A DNA stretch of 40,617 nucleotides from contig CAMXBD010000010.1 of NCBI GenBank assembly GCA_947179245.1, positions 1 through 40,617 on the forward strand. The letters are read 5' to 3'. The translations under genes were made by a program, and so were the position numbers. The notes below the pieces were generated by a model. It was not told the origin of the DNA and made no database searches. It worked only from the letters and a program-made list of their open reading frames with translations. The DNA is from an uncultured Lachnospiraceae bacterium. GTDB taxonomy: Bacteria; Bacillota; Clostridia; Lachnospirales; Lachnospiraceae. Of the stretch, positions 34,276-40,617 are shown piece after piece. The stretch's first letter is position 1, and each line of letters opens with the position of its first letter.

Positions 34276-35175
34276 ATGCCAACAGAAATTAAATGGAACA
34301 GCCGTTTTAATATCGGCGTGGATAGTATTGATCATGCTCATCAAAAACTTTTTATGATCGTTGGCAAGCTGATTGCCCTTAACGAAGATGAGACCAAACA
34401 GCAGCATGCATGCAGGGAAGGCATTAAATACTTTAAAAGCTATACATTAAAGCATTTTACAGATGAAGAAGCCTACATGCAGTCCGTTGGCTACACCGGA
34501 TACGCTATGCACAAGAGTCTCCATGACAATATGCGTGATAAGACTCTTCCCGCCCTCGAAGCCGAACTGGAAGCGCAAGATTACTCTGTGGAATCAGTTC
34601 GGCATTTCCTTGGTCTCTGTATCGGCTGGCTGAACGGTCATATCATGGTCGAGGATCGTGCGATTACCGGCAAGAACGCTAATAAGTGGGTACATAAACC
34701 TTCCGAAGACGAGCTTGATTCCTTAACAAAAGCAATTCTTCAAGGACTTCAGATGTTGTGTCAGGCTAATTCGCGGGTAGTCAGTCTGCATTACGGCGGC
34801 GAGAACTTCTCCTCAGGCAATACTCTCTGCTACCGTCTGACTTATTCTCCCAAGAAGAGAAATACAGATTTAAAGCCAATACAGCTCTATCTGGTTTACG
34901 AAGAATCTTTGATTCTACGGACACTCAGTGAGATTCTGGATGAAGACATCAAACGTATTGATAAGACATCTATGTCCGCTATGAAGCTTTTGTCCGAACA
35001 ATTTGTGAATCATATCAAATCGCACTTTACATTCAGCCAAGACTACTGTCTGGCGAAAAATGACATGATGACCTTTGACCAGTTTGTCCGCGTATTTGAT
35101 AAGACATGTCCTCCCTACAGCCTTCTGTTTAATACGGAAGGGAAGGGATATTTTGCATTTTGTGCAATACCCTGA
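34276..35175 (+). CDS. Bacteriohemerythrin-domain protein with uncharacterised C-terminal domain
   Basis: A 299-residue protein. Residues 1-135 are a hemerythrin domain with the full di-iron ligand set by position: His22, His60, Glu64, His79, His83, His122 and Asp127. Such domains bind O2 or NO. Residues about 150-299 form a second domain with alternating strands and helices (PIQLYLVYEESLILRTLSEI, MSAMKLLSEQFVNHIKSHF). I do not recognise it with certainty; it is faintly like CheX-type chemotaxis phosphatase domains. GGAG upstream supports ATG 34276. A redox or oxygen sensor is the likely role, coupled by position to the divergent HPt. Confidence 0.8.
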   Translation: MPTEIKWNSRFNIGVDSIDHAHQKLFMIVGKLIALNEDETKQQHACREGIKYFKSYTLKHFTDEEAYMQSVGYTGYAMHKSLHDNMRDKTLPALEAELEAQDYSVESVRHFLGLCIGWLNGHIMVEDRAITGKNANKWVHKPSEDELDSLTKAILQGLQMLCQANSRVVSLHYGGENFSSGNTLCYRLTYSPKKRNTDLKPIQLYLVYEESLILRTLSEILDEDIKRIDKTSMSAMKLLSEQFVNHIKSHFTFSQDYCLAKNDMMTFDQFVRVFDKTCPPYSLLFNTEGKGYFAFCAIP

Positions 35176-35229
35176 TTGAACTGGTTCGATTGTGAGATTC
35201 ACTTCACAAACTCAGAAAACATATGTACT

Positions 35230-36564
35230 TCAGACTTGTGTTCCCTGCATGCGGAACACAAGCCCGAAGCACATTCCGTCCTCCGTTCTTCTTGCGAAAA
35301 TATCTCCTTCCATCTTAAGCATGATCTGTCTGCCTATATAAAGCCCTAATCCGTTTCCGCCTTTATCCTGCGCATTGCTTCCCCTATAGAAACTGTCAAA
35401 CAGATGAGGCATCTGATTTTGTTCCACTGCTATACCTGTATTAAATACCTCTATGACCTGACAGTAATCCTCCTCGTAGAAATCCAGACTAATCTTCTGA
35501 CCGTCACCATACTTCATGGCATTTTCCACCAGATTCTCCATAACCTCGACAGCACGGTCCATATCTCCATTTAACAGCTTATTCTCATATTTGCCGATTA
35601 TAAAGTCAGTCATGACATTCCTGCACTTTGCCTCATAAATTTCTCTGATCTTATCGATATAGTCCTGCAGATAAAATTCTGAATTTACCACCTCGATCTC
35701 AAGAATATCCCCGCTTGCCGTACTCACGATCTCTTGTACAAATTCTTCTATCTTCTGCGCATGATTTTCAATCTGTGATGCAGCATGAAGTTTCTGCTCA
35801 GTTGTTTGATACACTTCCTCCCGCAGAGCCTTGGCGTACAGTTTGATCGCACTTAATGGAATCTTAATGTCATGGGAAATAGACAAGAGCAGTAATTTCT
35901 TTTCTTTTTCCAGCTTCAAGGTTTTTCCCTTGGACGCGGCCAGTGTGTCCCTGAGCATGGAAATACCCCATACAAATTTACCAAAAAACCGCCCTTGATT
36001 CTCCTCCGCATCCACCTGAAGATGCCCCTTTGCCAACTCATACGGCATCTGGCTGATCACATGGAACGGTTTGATGATTCTCTGTCTGATATACCATAGC
36101 ACCGCGAATATCAAAAGCCATGAAGCAAGCAGCATTCCCTCTGCCATCCATAGTGTATGCCGTTCTTCCGTTCCCATAATATAGTCAAACCTTACATACC
36201 CCGCAAGCTTCTCACCAATGATAAGCGGGGATACCGTACTGTTTACTCTGTTGTGATTCCGGTAGAACTCTCGAATCCCCTCTGTCTGCTCCTGTACCAA
36301 TTCCATTTCCTGTCCGGCTGCTGGCTCCACCTCTGCTCCCGGCTCCTCCGGAAGAAAAGCGACCGCTCTCACATACTGCATCCCACGCAGATCAGGCTCA
36401 GAAAATCCTCCTGAATCTTCAAAGCCCTGCATGATTTGATTGATTTCCACCTTATAGCTCGTATCTTCCTTTACATTCCCACTACGACAGAGAAATCCCA
36501 TCAGCAATGCCATGACCAGATAAGTCAATAGAGATGCGGCTATAATTCCGTCATATTTCTTCAT
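35230..36564 (-). CDS. Sensor histidine kinase
   Basis: A 444-residue kinase: helix 1 (about 7-26), an extracellular loop of about 115 residues, helix 2 (about 141-159), then a HAMP-like linker. The phospho-acceptor motif is LSISHDIKIPLSAIK (His231); the N box is ENLVENAMKYG; the G boxes include GGNGLGLYIGRQI. Its ATG at 36564 overlaps the response-regulator end by 14 bp. It is the last gene of the four-gene ABC/two-component unit and would sense the transporter's substrate or the transporter state. The convergent hemerythrin gene ends 54 bp away. Confidence 0.93.
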   Translation of the reverse strand: MKKYDGIIAASLLTYLVMALLMGFLCRSGNVKEDTSYKVEINQIMQGFEDSGGFSEPDLRGMQYVRAVAFLPEEPGAEVEPAAGQEMELVQEQTEGIREFYRNHNRVNSTVSPLIIGEKLAGYVRFDYIMGTEERHTLWMAEGMLLASWLLIFAVLWYIRQRIIKPFHVISQMPYELAKGHLQVDAEENQGRFFGKFVWGISMLRDTLAASKGKTLKLEKEKKLLLLSISHDIKIPLSAIKLYAKALREEVYQTTEQKLHAASQIENHAQKIEEFVQEIVSTASGDILEIEVVNSEFYLQDYIDKIREIYEAKCRNVMTDFIIGKYENKLLNGDMDRAVEVMENLVENAMKYGDGQKISLDFYEEDYCQVIEVFNTGIAVEQNQMPHLFDSFYRGSNAQDKGGNGLGLYIGRQIMLKMEGDIFARRTEDGMCFGLVFRMQGTQV

Positions 36565-37231
36565 ATTTATATCCCACGCCCCACACGGTCTGTATCCTCT
36601 CCGGTTTTCTTGGGTCTTCTTCAATCTTGTCCCGCAGTGTCTTGATATGCACGGTCAGCGTCTGATTCTCGCTGAAACTGTCCGCTCCCCATATCCGGTC
36701 AAACAGATATTCCTTACGCAACGTCTTTCCCGGATTCTGTGCAAGCAGAAGAAGCAGTTCATACTCTTTCACCGTCAATGCAATCTTCTTATGATGAACA
36801 AACACCTGCTGTGCTTCTGTATCTATGGAGATACTGCCGGAATGTATCATCGTATTTTCCTGTTTTAAACTATATTCACGCCGGATCAGAGCCTTGATCT
36901 TAGCGCACAGGATGTCCATGTCCACCGGTTTCTCCACGTAGTCATCCGCACCCTGCATGAATCCGTTCATCTTATCCTCTTTGTCCACTCTGGCGCTCAG
37001 AAACAAAATCGGTGTATTGCTGTTCTCCCTGATAGAAGCGCACACCGCAAATCCATCCATCTCAGGAAGGGAGACGTCCAGAATAACCATCTTCACCCGC
37101 CTTTCCGAGAGATAGTCAAGCGCCTCCTCGCCGGAAAAGACACCCTTCACCAGATATCCCTCCCGCCTGAGAAAAACGCATATCAATTCATTCAATTCCT
37201 CATGATCTTCCACTAAAAGAATGTCTGTCAT
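36551..37231 (-). CDS. OmpR-family response regulator
   Basis: A 226-residue regulator. The receiver domain has the acidic pair ED at residues 8-9, phospho-acceptor Asp52 in VILDVSLPEMDG and Lys in VEKPVD. The winged-helix DNA-binding domain is at about 130-222 (LTVKEYELLLLLAQNPGK, LTVHIKTLRDKIEEDP, VWGVGYKYE). It starts 1 bp after the ATPase stop and overlaps the kinase. It probably controls the promoter near 40440. Confidence 0.95.
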   Translation of the reverse strand: MTDILLVEDHEELNELICVFLRREGYLVKGVFSGEEALDYLSERRVKMVILDVSLPEMDGFAVCASIRENSNTPILFLSARVDKEDKMNGFMQGADDYVEKPVDMDILCAKIKALIRREYSLKQENTMIHSGSISIDTEAQQVFVHHKKIALTVKEYELLLLLAQNPGKTLRKEYLFDRIWGADSFSENQTLTVHIKTLRDKIEEDPRKPERIQTVWGVGYKYEEI

Positions 37232-37232
37232 A

Positions 37233-38003
37233 TTAAAATCCCATCTCCATCAGCCAGACGGACAGTTTCTTTTCACGCTCTCTGTTTTCTTCCTGTCCTT
37301 TATATTTCCCGAAATTGTACTCCCCTTTGATGCTTCCGTCTTCAATATAGAGTACCCTGTCGCTCTTCGCCGCCACCTTCATGTCGTGAGTGACAAGCAT
37401 AATCGTCGTTCCTTCCGCATTGATGCGGTTTAATTCCTTCATAACTTCCTTGGAATTCTGCTGGTTTAAAGCACCGGTGGGCTCATCCGCGAAAATCATT
37501 TTCGGATTGTTGATCAGACTGCGGCAGATGCACGCCCGCTGTAACTGCCCGCCGCTCACTTCATTGATGTCATGCTCCGCAATCTCACTGATTCCTAATT
37601 TATGCATCAATTTCTTCGCCCTGTCGTTGATCTGCCTTCTCTTTTCTTTGCCTTTACCGTTTTTCGACTGATATGCCGGCAAAATTATATTATCATAGAT
37701 GCTTAAGTTTTTTAACATATACATCTGCTGGAAAATAAATCCCATTTCATCCAGACGCAGACTGCTTATCTGCGCCGGATTTAAGGCGCTGATATCCTTA
37801 CCGAAGAAATCTACCCTGCCCGCCGTCAGATGATCCATCCCACTGATTGTATACAGGAGTGTGGATTTACCCGATCCGCTGGGACCCATAACAGCCACCA
37901 TCTCCCCCTCTTTGATCTCCATGTTGATATTTTTAAGGACATTGTTCTGTCTTTTATTGATGATATATGTTTTACATAAGTCTTTTACCGTTAATGTATT
38001 CAT
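37233..38003 (-). CDS. ABC transporter ATP-binding protein (BceA/MacB-like)
   Basis: A 256-residue ATPase with Walker A GPSGSGKST, Q-loop IFQQMYML, signature VSGGQLQRACICRSL, Walker B MIFADEPTGAL and H-loop VTHD. These are typical for the MacB/BceA/SalX class that works with FtsX-type permeases. About 35 Lys/Glu-rich residues extend the C-terminus. The AGGA before ATG 38003 favours this start over 38018. It serves the permease at 38033 and lies upstream of its two-component system. Confidence 0.93.
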   Translation of the reverse strand: MNTLTVKDLCKTYIINKRQNNVLKNINMEIKEGEMVAVMGPSGSGKSTLLYTISGMDHLTAGRVDFFGKDISALNPAQISSLRLDEMGFIFQQMYMLKNLSIYDNIILPAYQSKNGKGKEKRRQINDRAKKLMHKLGISEIAEHDINEVSGGQLQRACICRSLINNPKMIFADEPTGALNQQNSKEVMKELNRINAEGTTIMLVTHDMKVAAKSDRVLYIEDGSIKGEYNFGKYKGQEENREREKKLSVWLMEMGF

Positions 38004-38032
38004 GCTTTTTTTCCTCATTTCTATGCTGCTTC

Positions 38033-40408
38033 TTACTCTATATCATTGACTTCCTTCAAATCCACATTTTTCACGCCGCCCGCGCACAATAACGCTGTCA
38101 CGCCAGTCACAGCTAAAAGTAACAGCGGATAGACCACATATACCTCCACCGTTCCCATGACCAGTTTGATCGACGTTGCGCCCATCATGGCAAAAATCGG
38201 ACCGATAATGTAGGGTGCAAACAGGTTTGACAACAATGTTCCCGCAACGACGGACGCAACAAGAATCATTAATATCCTTGCAGTCTGCCATGCCCTGAGC
38301 GAGCCGTTGGCAAAACCGATGCTCTTAAGAAGTGCGATATCTCCCCGCTCTTTGGTCATAATCGTCTTCATCATCAAAATTGTAATAAGACTATTAATAA
38401 CAAGTACGATTCCCACAATAAAGTATGTCATTGTATCGATCTGCTCGATAATTCCACCAATCATGCTGTCCAGAGAGCCTTTGGCATCCATGACCCGGTA
38501 ATCCGGAAAAATACTTTGAAGTTTCTCACATGCCTCTTCGCTCTCCATTCCCTCGATCTCTACCTGTATGCACATGATTCCTGCGGCGTAGAGGGGATCC
38601 ATCTCAGCATTACGACTCACCCGATACCCCTGTCCCATATTCATCATGGACTGATAAGTTCCTGTAATGATAAATTCTTCCGTGCGGTCTGACATCTTAA
38701 AGTGAATGGTATCTCCTATTTCCACCCCAAGCTCTTTTGCCGTAATTTCCGTAATCATCACTTCATTGGCTAGTTCCGGCTCCCTTCCTGAAAGCACTGA
38801 ATAATGTCTGTCCCAGTTTCCTAACGCCTGAAGCACATAGTAAGTAACACTGTCTTCGGGGTCATCGGCATAACAGGGAATCATATAACCCATATCCGCC
38901 CCTGTCGCCGCTTTCATCCCGTTTTCACGAAGTATATCCTCAATTTCCTCCATCTCACAAAACAGGCTGTCTATATCCGTCGTGTAAGTCTCTCCCTTAC
39001 CGGTGTCCAGATAGACATCCGATGGGCTTAAAGAAAATTCACTGATGATTCCGTCACTTTTCAGGGTATTCGCTGCGCTTAAAGGCAGAAGAATCAGCAT
39101 CATCCCCAGACAAAAAGTTACAAACAGCACCCCGAACCTCCTTAAACTGCTCAATATATCATTGAGTGCCATATAGAAACATGGTCTCATTCCCGGCTGT
39201 CTCCACAGTTTCAAATGACTCTTGGCACGATACCGCTCTCCATCGGAACCGTTTCTGATTGCCTGAAGTGCCGATATCTTCTTAAGTTTATTGGCACTCG
39301 CAGAACAGAATAGAAGTACAATACCTACGATCACCACCGCACATACAATATTGATAACAAAGTTCTGCTCTGTCTGCTCCACCACGATATTGACGATTGC
39401 CCGGTCCAGAATGGCTTTGCCGAAAGGCACGCTGAAGAGAAGCCCGATAAGTGCACCCACCACAGCGAGAGCAGAATATTTGACCAGATACAGTCCTTTG
39501 ATCCCCCTGTCACGCATGCCGATTGCTTTCATAATGCCAATCTCCTTGTAATCCTCCTGCAGCGTAAACACAATGGTAAACCGCAATACCAGAAATGCAA
39601 GCAGAATCAGACAGACACTCACCACAATCAGTATCGCCGCGATCAGCATATCCATGATGTAGCACATGCGGATCGTACTCTGTCCGTCTATGGCGCTGAT
39701 CACGTTGAAACTCTGTTCTTTCCATTCTTTTCTAAATTTCTCCTCGTCGGCGTAATTGACATTGTAAACTCTCGTATGGACGATGCCTTCCTGTCTCTCA
39801 TACCGGGCAAAATCTTCCTCGCCGATAAACAGTCTCTTAAATCCCATCATGGAACTGCCAAACACCGCGTCTTTTACTATGGCAGCGATCTCGAACTCCT
39901 GCTCCTCTTCACCTACCCGGATAGAAACCGTATCCCCAACCTGTAAGTCGTTATTGTCCGCCTCCAGCTTAGGAAATGCGATCTGTCCGGCTTTTAACGT
40001 AAGAACTTCATTTTCCTCCGTAAAAACCTTAATAAAGTTCTCCGGTATCTTTCCAATAAACAGCGTATTCGTTCTCTCATATCCGTCCCTCTCCGGGTCT
40101 GTCTGACAGCTCGTGATTGTCACGTCTTCGTTGATCAGATTGAATCCATCGATCACCTCATACTCCGAAACCCATTTGTTTTCCTCTAAGAAATCTGCTA
40201 TTTCGTCCGTCACACCATCCGTCAGTGCAACCACTAGGAAATCCGGTACTTTGGATATCTCCATGAAATGATCGATGGCACCATTCACCGCGATCAGGTT
40301 ATCCACGCTGCTTGCAAGAAACATCGAAGCCAGTATGATGAACAGCAGCAGGATTATGTTCATTGTTCTTTTTCGTTTTAAATCCTTTTTCAGTATGCGT
40401 AAAAACAT
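38033..40408 (-). CDS. FtsX-type ABC transporter permease with two FtsX domains
   Basis: A 791-residue permease: helix at about 17-37, a large extracellular domain (about 40-250), FtsX domain 1 (three helices around 255-375), a middle helix (about 425-447), a second extracellular domain (about 450-640), and FtsX domain 2 (about 650-780). Conserved FtsX loops are seen: YKEIGIMKAIGM and GDIALLKSIGF. The permease, ATPase, response regulator and kinase are in one unit, as in bacitracin/lantibiotic detoxification and sensing systems. Substrate unknown. GGAAAGGA is the ribosome site. Confidence 0.9.
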   Translation of the reverse strand: MFLRILKKDLKRKRTMNIILLLFIILASMFLASSVDNLIAVNGAIDHFMEISKVPDFLVVALTDGVTDEIADFLEENKWVSEYEVIDGFNLINEDVTITSCQTDPERDGYERTNTLFIGKIPENFIKVFTEENEVLTLKAGQIAFPKLEADNNDLQVGDTVSIRVGEEEQEFEIAAIVKDAVFGSSMMGFKRLFIGEEDFARYERQEGIVHTRVYNVNYADEEKFRKEWKEQSFNVISAIDGQSTIRMCYIMDMLIAAILIVVSVCLILLAFLVLRFTIVFTLQEDYKEIGIMKAIGMRDRGIKGLYLVKYSALAVVGALIGLLFSVPFGKAILDRAIVNIVVEQTEQNFVINIVCAVVIVGIVLLFCSASANKLKKISALQAIRNGSDGERYRAKSHLKLWRQPGMRPCFYMALNDILSSLRRFGVLFVTFCLGMMLILLPLSAANTLKSDGIISEFSLSPSDVYLDTGKGETYTTDIDSLFCEMEEIEDILRENGMKAATGADMGYMIPCYADDPEDSVTYYVLQALGNWDRHYSVLSGREPELANEVMITEITAKELGVEIGDTIHFKMSDRTEEFIITGTYQSMMNMGQGYRVSRNAEMDPLYAAGIMCIQVEIEGMESEEACEKLQSIFPDYRVMDAKGSLDSMIGGIIEQIDTMTYFIVGIVLVINSLITILMMKTIMTKERGDIALLKSIGFANGSLRAWQTARILMILVASVVAGTLLSNLFAPYIIGPIFAMMGATSIKLVMGTVEVYVVYPLLLLAVTGVTALLCAGGVKNVDLKEVNDIE

Positions 40409-40431
40409 CTGTCCTTTCCCTTTCTTATTAA

Positions 40432-40457
40432 ATTATAACAGTTCTGTAAAGCTACAG
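40432..40457 (-). promoter_or_regulatory. -10 box and CTGTA-N4-TACAG palindrome of the ABC/two-component operon
   Basis: Minus strand TATAAT (40432-40437) is preceded by a perfect inverted repeat with 5-base arms (40444-40448 and 40453-40457). No good -35 box is present, which fits an activator-dependent promoter. ACTGT also recurs three times in the region. Confidence 0.45.
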
Positions 40458-40513
40458 TACCGTTTTGCCTAGGTCTTAGGACAGTATAACGGATGAATTA
40501 TTAAAAAATCCTT

Positions 40514-40536
40514 AAAAAAAATCGAACAAGTTCGAT
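40514..40536 (-). terminator. Terminator downstream of the group II intron
   Basis: Minus strand ATCGAA and TTCGAT around CTTG, followed by eight T residues (40514-40521). It would end transcripts entering from beyond the right edge, before the permease promoter. Confidence 0.6.
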
Positions 40537-40564
40537 TACGAGATCTGCTTCGCGGACTCGGTGA

Positions 40565-40617
40565 ATCGAGTAGGAGGCTAGTCATTAGTTGACCAGCCGA
40601 CCTCTCACACCACCGTA
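40565..40617 (-). mobile_element. 3' end of a group II intron (domain VI, minus strand), cut by window edge
   Basis: Read on the minus strand, TACGGTGGTGTGAGAGG matches what I know of the domain V end and the junction to domain VI. Domain VI follows: GGCTGGTCA pairs with TGACTAGCC around ACTAA (one G-U pair). GAG and AGG then pair with CCT and CTC, leaving a single A unpaired six to seven bases before the 3' end CTCGAT. This is the classic bulged branch-point adenosine. The intron body and any reverse-transcriptase gene lie beyond the window. Confidence 0.75.

Noticed and set aside
34915..35202. Minus-strand ORF of 95 residues
   Set aside because: It lies opposite the hemerythrin gene and lacks a ribosome site and motifs.
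35176..35229. Terminator between the hemerythrin and kinase genes
   Set aside because: A TTGTGA/TCACAA hairpin exists, but no T-run follows on either strand.

Overview
The window looks like a chromosomal segment of a Lachnospiraceae-type gut Clostridium (Firmicutes). The support is the mid-range base composition with AT-rich spacers, strong GGAGG ribosome-binding sites, clostridial-style lipoproteins, ClpC, LCP and RadA, the long type-2 PyrF, and the presence of a galactanase and a ribulokinase. No prophage or CRISPR array is seen.

Left part (1-10 kb): the tail of ribulokinase araB is followed by an ECF-sigma operon on the plus strand (sigma factor, membrane anti-sigma candidate, ABC ATPase, ABC permease). 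A second, paralogous permease is encoded divergently just upstream of it. Next come a PemK/MazF-like protein with a long coiled-coil tail and no visible antitoxin, a secreted GH53 endo-galactanase lipoprotein with a likely carbohydrate-binding module, and a second ECF sigma/anti-sigma pair that reads into the galactanase gene.

Middle (10-26 kb): a tRNA-Trp with promoter and terminator and a small lipoprotein gene lie on the plus strand. The rest is one long minus-strand run: purE-purM-purN-purD, a zinc-ribbon/HTH protein, an SH3 membrane protein with a repetitive charged tail, a GntR regulator overlapping clpC, a 138-residue conserved protein overlapping radA, an LCP-family cell-wall protein, and a heterodimeric ABC exporter.

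Upstream of purE, about 620 bp without a convincing gene holds two large adjacent imperfect palindromes (26238-26389 and 26429-26662). Five of their seven arm mismatches become G-U pairs only in a minus-strand transcript. This is the best candidate in the window for an undescribed structured RNA or MITE-like element.

Right part (26.7-40.6 kb): an M29-type aminopeptidase with a long N-terminal extension, small membrane proteins, and a NUDIX-like/pyrF/pyrE operon with a strong promoter are followed by a TPR lipoprotein and a DUF218 (YdcF-like) protein. A histidine phosphotransfer protein lies divergently from a hemerythrin-domain protein. Last is a four-gene unit (FtsX-type permease, ATPase, response regulator, sensor kinase). 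The right edge carries the 3' end of a group II intron (domain VI with bulged adenosine, minus strand), next to a hairpin/terminator arrangement that looks mutually exclusive.

All assignments come from reading motifs by eye; no database search was run.
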